Shown piece by piece: positions 16,485 through 25,800 of a DNA stretch of 64,000 nt. Position 1 is the stretch's first letter, and the number at the start of each line of letters is the position of its first letter. The notes beneath the pieces were generated by a model. The model was not told the DNA's origin, made no database searches, and worked only from the letters and a program-made list of their open reading frames with translations. The stretch covers positions 1,426,001 to 1,490,000 of the forward strand of contig CP064963.1 in the NCBI GenBank assembly GCA_016699165.1. Reading direction: 5' to 3'. The position numbers and the translations under genes are program-made. The DNA is from Candidatus Melainabacteria bacterium. GTDB taxonomy: Bacteria > Cyanobacteriota > Vampirovibrionia > Obscuribacterales > Obscuribacteraceae.

Positions 16485-17588
16485 TTAAATAGTTTCCGCT
16501 TTTTGCGTATTAGCCAGTTGTTCTACTTCGCTTTGAACACCGCGGAATTTTCCAGCAACATAAACCAGTCCACCAACAAGACTACTTAAAGTCGTCAGTC
16601 CAAGCCAAATAAGAGCAAAAGTCAGCGCAGTATCTTTGTCCACAGCCATAAGAGTCAAGAAATAAGTATATGCCCATTCGCGCACGCCTATGCCGTTTAT
16701 GCTTGGGGTGACAAATCCAAGCACCGCCACAGATGGGTAGAAGACGAAGTAATACCACAGCGGAATTTTTATTCCAAGAGCCAGTCCCACTGCCAAATGG
16801 CACAAAACAATAATGACCTGGATAATGACAGATTGCAGAATGGTAGTGAAAATAAGACCTTTATCTTGCCAGAAGACTTTGGCTGTGCCTTCGTTCAATT
16901 TTTTAGATAGCCAATTTTGCGGTCCCAAAAATTTAAGCGCCAGTTGAGGCATAAATGGAACCACGAAATAAATTCCAAATGTGGCAAAGAAAATCGGCAA
17001 TTTCAACTGCACAGGCAACTGATCGCCGCCCGGTCCGAATAAAAGACCCATCGAGGCAAATAATAAAAGCACAGCAAGCCCGCTTGCTCTATCGACAAGG
17101 ACCGAAGTCAGGGCATGTAAGTGTTTTCCCGTGCCTTTGGACAAATAATAGCTGCGGCTGAAATCGCCGCCTACAGTGGATGGCAAAAATAGATTGAAGA
17201 AAAGTCCAACATAGACATATTGAGTAATTTTGGACAGAGGAGCAAAAAGTCCAACTGCGTTCGCCAAAATCTGCCAACGATAAGCGTTTAATATAGGACT
17301 GAGCAAAAATAAGACTGTAGCAGCAAGAATATAGCCTTTGTGAGCGCTCAAAGCAGCATGCCAGGCTTTGCTTAAATCGACTTTGCCAAAAAGAAAGAGC
17401 GAAAGGAAAAGTCCTACTGATATAAGCAGTTTGAGCCTGGTTTTGGCTTTACTGGAAAGATTGAGGCGGTTTTTCAGGGCTTTAAGCCGACTTAAAAGCG
17501 AAGGCGATGAAGCGTCGCTTGAAATCGCTCCGCTTTCTGTTTTGGAAGAAAAACTTGCTTCTGTGCGTTCTTTTAGTTCGATACTCAC
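16485..17588 (-). CDS. Lysylphosphatidylglycerol synthase TM-region / UPF0104 flippase-like membrane protein
   Basis: 367 residues. A charged cytoplasmic N-terminus (~1-45) precedes about eight membrane helices. The family pattern is seen in KITQYVYVGLFFNLFLPSTV, GGDFSRSYYLSKGTG, LTSVLVDRASGLAVLLLF and near the end NGIGVREWAYTYFL. This is the membrane part of MprF and of standalone UPF0104/YbhN proteins, thought to move or recognise lipids. No C-terminal aminoacyltransferase domain is present, so lysyl transfer to lipid is not expected. The next gene (cca) starts 1 base after its stop, so both are in one transcript. Confidence 0.85.
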   Translation of the reverse strand: MSIELKERTEASFSSKTESGAISSDASSPSLLSRLKALKNRLNLSSKAKTRLKLLISVGLFLSLFLFGKVDLSKAWHAALSAHKGYILAATVLFLLSPILNAYRWQILANAVGLFAPLSKITQYVYVGLFFNLFLPSTVGGDFSRSYYLSKGTGKHLHALTSVLVDRASGLAVLLLFASMGLLFGPGGDQLPVQLKLPIFFATFGIYFVVPFMPQLALKFLGPQNWLSKKLNEGTAKVFWQDKGLIFTTILQSVIIQVIIVLCHLAVGLALGIKIPLWYYFVFYPSVAVLGFVTPSINGIGVREWAYTYFLTLMAVDKDTALTFALIWLGLTTLSSLVGGLVYVAGKFRGVQSEVEQLANTQKAETI

Positions 17589-17882
17589 GTATTGATTGCT
17601 CCTGCATCTGATTCTAGGTGAGCGAAGCCCAAGCTAAAACTGCACTTTTTTAAGGTTCCTGACAATGCCTTATTTGGCAGACCAGAACACCTCTAACAGG
17701 CTCTTGAATTATGGCACCAGCAAGCAACTAACAGTTCAGGTAAAATTAAACTTAGACATCTACTTTCTCTAAAGTCATGTCTTTTTCCTGCTAAGTATTG
17801 AACAAAGTCTGGTAATTAGTAGGCATATGTTGGCACAATTACAATGTATAAGCTTCCCATCTAATGTCTGAGGTCATTTAAC

Positions 17883-19337
17883 TTGTCAAGCTGGAAATCA
17901 TTCACGAAGGCACGCATCGCAATTCCTTTGGCTAGCTGTCTTTTATTTCTGGGTGTTCAAAACTGGATAATCGCCCAGGAAAGAAATTCCGACCATCCAT
18001 ACTTGCTTGTGGCTGATGGCGGTGACAAGAAGAATTCAATTATGTTGGCTCAAGCCAAGCGCACGGCAGTTTTGCCGCAAGTGCTTTATTTCAGAGCCTG
18101 GAAGCTTATCAAAGACACTTATTATGATCCCAAATTCGGTGACCAGGACTGGGACCGTTGGAAAAACAAATACAACGGCAAATTGAAAACACCTGACGAG
18201 TCGCACAAAGCAATCGAAACGATGCTTTTCAGTTTAGGAGACCCCTACACTCGTTTTCTCGATAAAGAAGCTTTTGACGAAGAAAAATCGCAAATCGAAG
18301 CGCACTTATTTGGCGTCGGTATGCAGTTGGGTATGAACAAAAACCACAAAGTGGTGGTTATAGCCCCAATTGAAAACACACCTGCCTACAGAGCTGGCGT
18401 TAGACCAGGTTGGGAAATTACACACGTTGACGACAAGCCAGTTAATGGCGAATCGCTCGACCAGGTTGTAAAACGCATTCGAGGCGAAAAAGGTACTCAG
18501 GTCAACATTTCATTCATGGCTTCGGGCAAGAAGAAAAAAGTTGACTTGATGCGTGATGAAATTCCAATACGCGCAGTTGCAAATGCCGAAATTTTACCTG
18601 GCAATATTGGCTATATTCGCCTAGATAGCTTTATTTCTTCCAAAGCTAATAAAGAAATGAAAGAAGCACTCAAACGCGTGGAAAACACAGACGGCCTTAT
18701 TCTCGACTTGAGAAACAACCCGGGCGGATTGCTTACAAACGCAATTGAAATCGCTAACATGTTCTTGAAGAAAGGCGTCATTGTAAGTGTTATCGACTCT
18801 GACAATTACAAGAACTCGACTTTCTCTTCTAACTCGCCTATCAACAATCAACCGATGGTTGTGCTCATTAACAAAGGTAGCGCTAGCGCTTCCGAGATTT
18901 TGAGTGGTGCTCTACACGACAATGGACGAGCAAAATTAGTTGGTCAAAAGACATTTGGAAAAGGCTTGGTTCAAGCTATCAACAGACTTGACGATGGCTC
19001 TGGTATCAATATCACCATCGCCAAATATCTCACACCAAATGACACCGATATCCACAAACACGGTATCCAACCTGATTACAAAGTAGTCTTGAAAGACAAA
19101 GACTACGAAGCAGGCAAAGGTCCCTGGTGGATTGACCTTAGCTACAAAGAGTTCGACAAATCTCCTACCGATGGAAAAGACGTTCAGCTCAATAAAGCAA
19201 TTGAAGTCATAAAGACGGAAATAAACAAAGACAAAAGCAAGTCGAATGAAACTGCTGATGCAAGCACGGTTATTAAGAAAGAAACCGCAGCTGCAAGTGC
19301 AAGTGGAAGCGATTCAAAGAAAGAAGATTCGGACTAG
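17883..19337 (+). CDS. C-terminal processing peptidase, S41 family (CtpA-like)
   Basis: 484 residues from a TTG at 17883 preceded by GAGGT. A signal peptide or anchor covers ~10-32. The PDZ domain (~140-225) contains APIENTPAYRAGVRPGW and VKRIRGEKGT. The S41 core has GYIRLDSF, DGLILDLRNNPGG, the Ser motif KGSASASEILSGALHDNG and the catalytic Lys in QKTFGKG. The C-terminal ~40 residues are Lys/Ser/Ala-rich and disordered. These periplasmic proteases trim C-termini of envelope proteins and regulate murein hydrolases. It converges with the corrinoid adenosyltransferase gene across a hairpin. The ~290 bases upstream (17589-17882) hold no other gene that I can support. Confidence 0.93.
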   Translation: MSSWKSFTKARIAIPLASCLLFLGVQNWIIAQERNSDHPYLLVADGGDKKNSIMLAQAKRTAVLPQVLYFRAWKLIKDTYYDPKFGDQDWDRWKNKYNGKLKTPDESHKAIETMLFSLGDPYTRFLDKEAFDEEKSQIEAHLFGVGMQLGMNKNHKVVVIAPIENTPAYRAGVRPGWEITHVDDKPVNGESLDQVVKRIRGEKGTQVNISFMASGKKKKVDLMRDEIPIRAVANAEILPGNIGYIRLDSFISSKANKEMKEALKRVENTDGLILDLRNNPGGLLTNAIEIANMFLKKGVIVSVIDSDNYKNSTFSSNSPINNQPMVVLINKGSASASEILSGALHDNGRAKLVGQKTFGKGLVQAINRLDDGSGINITIAKYLTPNDTDIHKHGIQPDYKVVLKDKDYEAGKGPWWIDLSYKEFDKSPTDGKDVQLNKAIEVIKTEINKDKSKSNETADASTVIKKETAAASASGSDSKKEDSD

Positions 19338-19354
19338 CTAGCAGCTAGCAGTCC
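19331..19354. terminator. Hairpin shared by converging genes
   Basis: Stem GGACT / AGTCC continued by GCTAG / CTAGC with one bulged A and a CAG loop. It spans the stop codons of both the S41 protease gene and the adenosyltransferase gene, so it could end transcription from either side. No clear T-run. Confidence 0.45.
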
Positions 19355-19929
19355 ATGCCTTCAATTGCGCGACCATGATGCTTGAGCTGAGTGGTCACAG
19401 ATATTGTGGTGGCTTGCGACATCAGCCAGTCAGGAGCTTTTCTGCCGGTCAAAACAAGAACGCTCGGATCTTTTCTGTGTGCGAAAGCTTCTTTCACTTT
19501 GTCCCATTCGACTAAGCCAACTCGTGCCACGTCCAAAAGTTCGTCACCAATGACGATATCATCGCCGCGCTTAAGCGCCTCTGCAATGAAGTCTAAACCC
19601 TCTTGAGCAGCCGTTTTATCTTCGGGCAAAATTCCATTTGGTGCGCTATACAATCTAAAGCTGCCACCAGGCCCGGTGCCGATACGATTGACACCCGTGT
19701 AATGAATATTCAATTTGCCAAATTCATTTTCACCAGCTTTTTCACCGGCTGTTTCGCCCGCATGTGAGGCAAGCAATTGCATGGCACGCCCTTCACTAGA
19801 GTTTTCTTCTCTTTTATCGAAAAAAACTAAAGTGACATTCTTGCCAGTGCTAAGCGCTCTCATGAGCAAGCCAAAAGTGGCAGTTGATTTGCCGCAGGCG
19901 GTTCCAAGATAAAGCCTAATGCTTTCCAT
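19345..19929 (-). CDS. cobO: Cob(I)alamin/cob(I)yrinate adenosyltransferase, CobO/BtuR type
   Basis: 194 residues, typical of CobA/CobO/BtuR. The P-loop GTACGKST is at residues 9-16, where many homologues have GNGKGKTT. Later motifs fit the family: IVIGDELLDVARVGLVEWDKV, SVLVLTGRKAP and the terminal HHGRAIEGMDC (compare the usual KH...GI.A..GIE). The enzyme makes adenosylcobalamin from reduced corrinoid and ATP. A B12-dependent methylmalonyl-CoA mutase chaperone (MeaB) is encoded at 60262-61296. A short Gly/Glu-rich insert after position ~58 is unusual. The thioesterase gene lies 26 bases upstream on the same strand. Confidence 0.85.
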   Translation of the reverse strand: MESIRLYLGTACGKSTATFGLLMRALSTGKNVTLVFFDKREENSSEGRAMQLLASHAGETAGEKAGENEFGKLNIHYTGVNRIGTGPGGSFRLYSAPNGILPEDKTAAQEGLDFIAEALKRGDDIVIGDELLDVARVGLVEWDKVKEAFAHRKDPSVLVLTGRKAPDWLMSQATTISVTTQLKHHGRAIEGMDC

Positions 19930-19955
19930 AAGTTCTTAGTATATAGTCAGGAGCT

Positions 19956-20372
19956 TCATCTTGACTTGTTTTTGCTTCTATTAATTCGCTTTGATGACTC
20001 CACCACTGCTGTCGGATTTCCGTGTTCGTCCACGCAAACAAACGTTAGATCAGCTTCTGTCACGTGAATCGATTCCTGCTGGCGCCAAACTTCAACATCA
20101 ACATGCACGCTTATGGAGGTGTTGCCCACTCTGGTAGTGGTTGTGTAAAAACTGACCACCTCGCCAACAAACACAGGAGCTCTAAAAGATACCTCTTTGA
20201 TTCCGACCGTGACCACCTTTTGCCTGGTAGTTTTGCCCACTTCGACAGCACCTGCAAGGTCGATATAGCTAAGTATGATCCCACCAAATATAGTCCCCTG
20301 GCTGTTGGTATCGCGAGGCAAGAGCACCACACGAATTGAAGGTTCTTCTGGCAAGGCTTTTGAGTCGTCCAC
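19956..20372 (-). CDS. Acyl-CoA thioesterase, hotdog fold (YciA-like)
   Basis: 138 residues, a single hotdog domain. Family motifs: PRDTNSQGTIFGGIILSYID (substrate-binding helix, with the catalytic Asp in YID), then VTVGIKEVSFRAPVFVGEVV, and HVDVEVWRQ. It hydrolyses acyl-CoA thioesters; chain length cannot be predicted. It is followed after 26 bases by cobO on the same strand, so the pair may be co-transcribed. Confidence 0.88.
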   Translation of the reverse strand: MDDSKALPEEPSIRVVLLPRDTNSQGTIFGGIILSYIDLAGAVEVGKTTRQKVVTVGIKEVSFRAPVFVGEVVSFYTTTTRVGNTSISVHVDVEVWRQQESIHVTEADLTFVCVDEHGNPTAVVESSKRINRSKNKSR

Positions 20373-20521
20373 TTTTCTACTGTTTCCTGTTGTTTTCTTT
20401 TTGAACTTTATTGCAACAGGCTAATAATATCTAAAAGATGCTCTCATTTATTTCTATGAATATTATCTCCAGTATCTTTGAATCCGGTAGTCATGCACTT
20501 ATAATCCTTAAGTAATAAGGG

Positions 20522-20537
20522 AAAAACGCGCGTTTTT
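20522..20537. promoter_or_regulatory. Perfect 16-bp palindrome just upstream of a start codon
   Basis: AAAAACGCGCGTTTTT is self-complementary over all 16 bases and ends 12 bases before ATG 20550. It could be an operator or an RNA hairpin close to the ribosome-binding site. No sigma-factor boxes were assigned around it. Confidence 0.4.
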
Positions 20538-20549
20538 AGAGTGTCAAAA

Positions 20550-21986
20550 ATGAGCTTCGAGCTCCGTCCAATTTCATGGACGGCAAAAAACTTACTAGCA
20601 ATTTGGATAATCACGCTGGCTTCAAATCCTGCTCTGGCTCAAGGCGTGGATTCACAACCCGAAATCACAAGCTCGGTCTACTGCGACCTCCACCGCGAAC
20701 TCCCTCTTAAAACAGAAGCGACTCTAAACGAAGCGACTCCACTCGAATCTGCTCCACTCAAACTAGCGTCTGCCACTACATTTGGTACTACGTCAAATCT
20801 TTCGCAAACACCAACCGACACAATTTCGGCTGAGCAATTTGCAAACACTGATACCACTTTATCCACACCAGCGAATCTCGCTGAAACTGATATTAATTCA
20901 GCTCTGACTCCCTTACCCGCGCGCGCGATTCCCGCATCAAAATCATCCGACTTGATACCGATTTCTCAGGGCGACCCAAGCAACCATTCTTCTGACTCAA
21001 GTTTAGATTCTAGTTCTAATTCAATGGAGCCGATTAGTCTGGCTCAATCAGTTCCGACAGACGTGACCAATGAAAATCAGCAAGTCGATCTGGTACCGAC
21101 TAATATTCCTCGTCGCACTCCTGCATTCAATAATTTTAACAGCGCAAACATGCATCTGTTGTACAAACTTCCCTCCAAAATGTTTTTCTCCTCAGTGATT
21201 GAAAACTCTCTGCGTCTTGAAACAAACGTGTTTCAGACCAGTCCCAAAGAGTCTTCCGACATGATTTATCGTATCTTTCCAAACACAACAGTTGGATATG
21301 AAATCGCAAAGAATACGCAGATTTATTCAAACTATTTTTTCTTGCGTGACCAATACACTTCATTCAGTCCGCTCCTGAACAGAAACTTCCACTCAATTGG
21401 ATTTGGTATCAACAAAAACGTTCCCCTGCCTAATAATCGTGGCACTCTAATTCTGGGACTTCAAGGACGAGGATTGTTCGCCACTCTAGATAAATTTCCT
21501 GGCTCATTCTTCAACGATTACTTGCCCTCGGTCACTTATCAAAAAGGCTTTGCCAACGGACAAGTCATTTTCGCTTCAGTTTTTGGTCAACTGCGCTTCA
21601 GAGAGATGGCAGCCAGATTCCAGGAAGGTGATATCTTCTACACACTAGGACATGTTTACAGACGCGGCGGCTGGGCTCTGCTCAACAACTTTACTCTGGC
21701 ATCAAACTTGGGTAGCCAGAAAATTCGTCAAGGTCCCGATACTCAAATAATTATTCTAGAACACGAATTATCGCGTCAGGTCAGTCGAAAATTCCCATGG
21801 CTACAGACATTCATCCGAGCACAAGAAATATTCAACATGGGTGCTGGAAACGTTCCATTCGTTCCAGGCGCTTTAGACGCTGCAGTTTACCCCGGTTTCG
21901 CCGGAGTCAACTGTCGTGTTTTTGCCGGCATCAGAACCACTTTCTACAAACCAGTTATTGAAACGCCCAAACTCAAAGGTCGCTAA
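20550..21986 (+). CDS. Probable outer-membrane beta-barrel protein with disordered N-terminal region
   Basis: 478 residues from ATG 20550 (a GTG nine bases earlier is also possible). The signal peptide covers ~1-31, ending ALAQ. Residues ~32-190 are low-complexity, rich in Ser, Thr, Asn and Pro. The last ~290 residues alternate polar and aromatic/hydrophobic residues in strand-length segments (for example NTTVGYEIAKNTQIYSNYFF, then GTLILGLQGRGLF, then ALLNNFTLASNLGS), as expected for a transmembrane beta-barrel or large beta structure. No family name is recognised. It stands alone, with a palindrome over the leader. Confidence 0.6.
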   Translation: MSFELRPISWTAKNLLAIWIITLASNPALAQGVDSQPEITSSVYCDLHRELPLKTEATLNEATPLESAPLKLASATTFGTTSNLSQTPTDTISAEQFANTDTTLSTPANLAETDINSALTPLPARAIPASKSSDLIPISQGDPSNHSSDSSLDSSSNSMEPISLAQSVPTDVTNENQQVDLVPTNIPRRTPAFNNFNSANMHLLYKLPSKMFFSSVIENSLRLETNVFQTSPKESSDMIYRIFPNTTVGYEIAKNTQIYSNYFFLRDQYTSFSPLLNRNFHSIGFGINKNVPLPNNRGTLILGLQGRGLFATLDKFPGSFFNDYLPSVTYQKGFANGQVIFASVFGQLRFREMAARFQEGDIFYTLGHVYRRGGWALLNNFTLASNLGSQKIRQGPDTQIIILEHELSRQVSRKFPWLQTFIRAQEIFNMGAGNVPFVPGALDAAVYPGFAGVNCRVFAGIRTTFYKPVIETPKLKGR

Positions 21987-22026
21987 TTTCAGCATTACCG
22001 CTTAGCTTTTGCTCTTTTGCTTTTGC

Positions 22027-22719
22027 TCACGCCACGAGTATGGCTCTTGCCTGAATATATTTATCATTATTTTCTAGATTTAGAATGTCGCTAAGCCAAG
22101 CTGGAATAAGCGCCGAAGATTGATGTATCTCTCGTCTATCTCCAAAATACAATCCCTGATAAGCAAGCTTTTGCGCATCTTGTCTCATTAACACTAATCT
22201 ATTCCAAAATCCGTTGTACCAAAGCGCTCGCATTACCAACCCTGCTTTTGAATCGCCTAGCTGTATTTTGCGCCTTGTCGCCTTTTTCAAATAAATTCTT
22301 TTACCTTCATAAACAAACGAGCTTGATGGTCCGCTAATTTCGTATGTGCTTTCTAACTCGTCACATTCACCAATCCATTTTTGACCCGGCTTAATTAAGC
22401 CAAGTCTTATTGCAATTTCCTTTGCCTTCTTAAATGGATGAGTTTGCAATTTTCTACCAAATGCACCAGCCTTTATTTCTGCTACTTCTCTTTGAGTGAA
22501 ATGTGCATGTCTGCCGTTTGATTTTTTTACAACAAATACGCCTCTTGTGATTCTGTGTATGATGCCTTCTTGTATGAGTCTGTAAATGCAATTGTCTATT
22601 GCACTTCTGCTTCCATAGTTAAGTAAATCTCTTGTCGTGAAAGGCTCGTCTATTTCAAGCCCGAGCAAATGGCGCCGAATCTTTTTCGTTACGCCAACAT
22701 GAGTGAGTCCTTTTTTCAT
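22027..22719 (-). CDS. AbiEi-like (DUF6088-type) winged-helix protein, no toxin partner
   Basis: 230 residues from ATG 22719, fixed by the strong ribosome-binding site GGAGGT seven bases upstream; in-frame starts further upstream lack one. The N-terminus is a winged helix: EPFTTRDLLNYGSRSAIDNC, then LIQEGIIHRITRGVFVV, as in type IV antitoxin AbiEi and DUF6088 proteins. The middle contains GPSSSFVYEGKRIYLKKATR, also typical. In AbiE systems the neighbour is a nucleotidyltransferase toxin (AbiEii), which is absent here. It lies 128 bases after the CHAT gene on the same strand. It may be an orphan antitoxin or a repressor. Confidence 0.7.
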   Translation of the reverse strand: MKKGLTHVGVTKKIRRHLLGLEIDEPFTTRDLLNYGSRSAIDNCIYRLIQEGIIHRITRGVFVVKKSNGRHAHFTQREVAEIKAGAFGRKLQTHPFKKAKEIAIRLGLIKPGQKWIGECDELESTYEISGPSSSFVYEGKRIYLKKATRRKIQLGDSKAGLVMRALWYNGFWNRLVLMRQDAQKLAYQGLYFGDRREIHQSSALIPAWLSDILNLENNDKYIQARAILVA

Positions 22720-22847
22720 AAAGTTACCTCCAAAGAAATTGGAAATGATTTTCTTAGAAAATAACTTTAGACTAAAACGAGCTATTGCGATCAGAAAAAA
22801 TTGGCTCCCCTTGCCAGTTTCAACGATTTCGCGCAAATAAGTAAATT

Positions 22848-25800
22848 CTATTTGTATTCGCCAATGAGTTGAAATGCTGCCCAATATCTTGGATTGGCAC
22901 GCATTTTTTTAACAGACGGATCAGCATCACGCGACGTCAGACCTTTTTCCATAAATTGAATCGTCTTCAACTGTGCATTACGCAATGACCTGGCTTTATT
23001 CTTGTCAGATTGCTTAATCATCTCGTCATATAAAAGCCCCATCTGATACTCAGTCATGACGTCATCCACATTCCACTGACTAACTAGAATAGAGGGAGTG
23101 CCTGCAATAATAAAAGCTCTAGACAATCCTATGACACCATCCCCGGTGATTTGACCTCTGCCTGTTTGGCAGGCAGAAAGTACAATCAATTTAGATTTAA
23201 GTGATGGCAATTCAAGAATATCTTTTACAGATAAAAGTCCATCATCACCGCCAGAGGGCGCAAGTACCACGGATGAATCCATCGGATGCAATTCGTCTAC
23301 AAGACCGTGAGTAGCCAAATGAATATAAGAATATTTCGAAACCAGTTCTCTAAATTTCGCTTTAGTTGCAGCATCTCCCACTTCCATTTTGGTAGAGGAA
23401 GGCTCAAAATAGGTAGCAACTTTCTTCACTTCTTTCTCAGCATAAGGCAGTTTGCCAAGAAATTTATTCTGCTCAGTTATTGGATTACCAAAGGCAAGTA
23501 ATGTATTTGGAGCTGCCGCTACTTCGCTTGCAATTTCTTGGGTGGCTCTTAGCACGGCAATAGCTGGCAGAAAGTTCAGCGTATATTTTTCGACTAGGAA
23601 TTTACCATCAGGCGCTTGCAGAGCAGCAAAGGGGACCATAAAAATGGGACCGTAGGGAACTATGGTCAATTCTTGATCTGCATTTGTAGGCAGCAAATCA
23701 GCCACCGGTTCAATCAATATTGAATAGAGCTTTTTGAGTGTGGATTCGCGCTGCTCGTTTAATCTGTGCATATCTTGCGTATCTTTAGGACTGGTTGTAA
23801 TAGCAAGATGATTTTGTCGAATCAATTCTTTCAACTGACCAACGTCAATATCTTTAGTACGAGTAGTGATTTTTTCACCATCTGGAGATATTACCCAGAT
23901 AAGCAATTTCTTGGGCATCAAAACATATTCAATTACGCATGAGCCGTTTTTATTTACAAGCTTTTTGATTTCAGTAATATTAGGAGCGCGAGCATTTACG
24001 GAAGACACAGCCGATGCCTCAAGCACCGTAGGTGTCTTTGGAACGACACTGACGGCTCTAAATCCTGTTTCGCCACCGACCGCTTGAATATTTGGTGCAA
24101 AAGCAACTTGAGTGGGAGCTTTCTTAGTATCGACGCCTGGAATAGTCTCATTATCCACCAAGCTTGAAGAAACGCGAGCAATAGGACTGTTTACAGCGCT
24201 CGATTCGCGACGCCCTTCAAGCATATCTAGAAAAGCGCGAGCGCGCCCTTTCTCGGCTATTTCCAAAGCCTGGTCATATTTCTGATCGCGATTTAAAAGA
24301 TCAATTAAATCGAGGAAACAATCTTCGCGCAAGCTCAAAGCTTTAGTTTTAAAGCTATCACGCGAGAACTGACGACGTTCTTTATCAGCAAGAGCTACTG
24401 CTTTTTCTAAGTGAGTGCGAGCATTTTGATTGTCGTTAAGCTTCAAACATGATTTACCAAGACCGGTAGCACAGTCCCACTGACTCTCGATATTACCGAT
24501 GGTGTCTGCAAGCGTTGCTGCTTCTTCGTAATATTTTTTGGCTTTACCAGCTTGTTCTAAAATTAAATAAGTTAGACCAAGTCCACGCAAAGCGTGACAT
24601 TCACCCAATTTATCTCCTACTTCTTTGTAGGACTGGAGCGCTTCTTCATATATAGGTAGAGCGTCAGAATACCTACTCTTATACAAACAATACTGGGCGT
24701 AATTATAAGAAAGAGAAGCTTTTACACGCTGTTGATTGAACGCTTTCTTGTCGTGAGCATTAGCAGCACTATTTACATTGGCTTCACCTGCGGTGCCAGC
24801 CTTTGCGCTATCGGCACCTTTGAAAACATTTTCAGCCTCGGTGTGATACCGCTCAAACTCGGCTAATCGTCCAGTATCGAGGTAGGCTACAGCCATACTG
24901 TCGAGCATAACAGCCTGTTCAACGGGTCTTTGACTCAGTCCAAACAATACGGCTGCATCTTTATAATATCTAATTGCAAGATCCGATTGACCAACTGAGC
25001 GATAGCCCATGCCACAATCACGTAAAATATTCGCTTGTTGAATTTTAGAGAAGTTTCCGGTTTTCTCCATTAATATTTTTGCTTTCAGGAATTTTTGCAG
25101 AGCTTTTTCAGTGCTGCCATTCAAAAAATAATCAAATCCTTGCTCTGAGATTGCTTCAAGCTCAAGTTTCTGGTTACCTGCTTTTACTGCAATTTCTTGG
25201 GCACGAACATGGTCTGCTTGCGCTTCCTCGAATTGTCCCATATCAGATTTAGCGGCGCCAAGAGCAATTAAGCAACTAGCTTGAGTGGCATAGTCTTTTT
25301 CGTTTTCTAAAAGCGCAAGAGCTTTGCCCAAAGTATTTATTGCTTCTTTTGAACTACGCTCGATTAAATAAGCCTGTCCCATTTCGACTAGCACTCGACC
25401 TTGCATGTCGGGCTCGCCTGCATCTTCGAATTCTTTTGCTGCCTGAGCGTAAAATTCAATTGCTTTTGGTGGCAACGACATATCTGAATATGTGCGACCA
25501 AGTTCGAATAAAATTCTGCCAAATGCAACGCTATCAAGCTCAACATCAGCTTTTTCTTTTGCTTCAAGCAAAAACTTGAGGGCTTGTTCGTTATTTTTTT
25601 GCAAACGCGAAACTGTTGCAAGTCCAGTCAGAGCCACAATCTCGCATTCGACATCTTTGACAGATTTAGCGAGTTCGCAAGTATTGTTGTAAATCTCGGT
25701 AGCTTTGGGTAAATTGCCCAATTTGATGTAAATGCTCGCTAGCTGCGGCATTATTTTGGCGCGCTCTTCAGTTTTTTTCAGCTCTTTGCATACGGCTATA

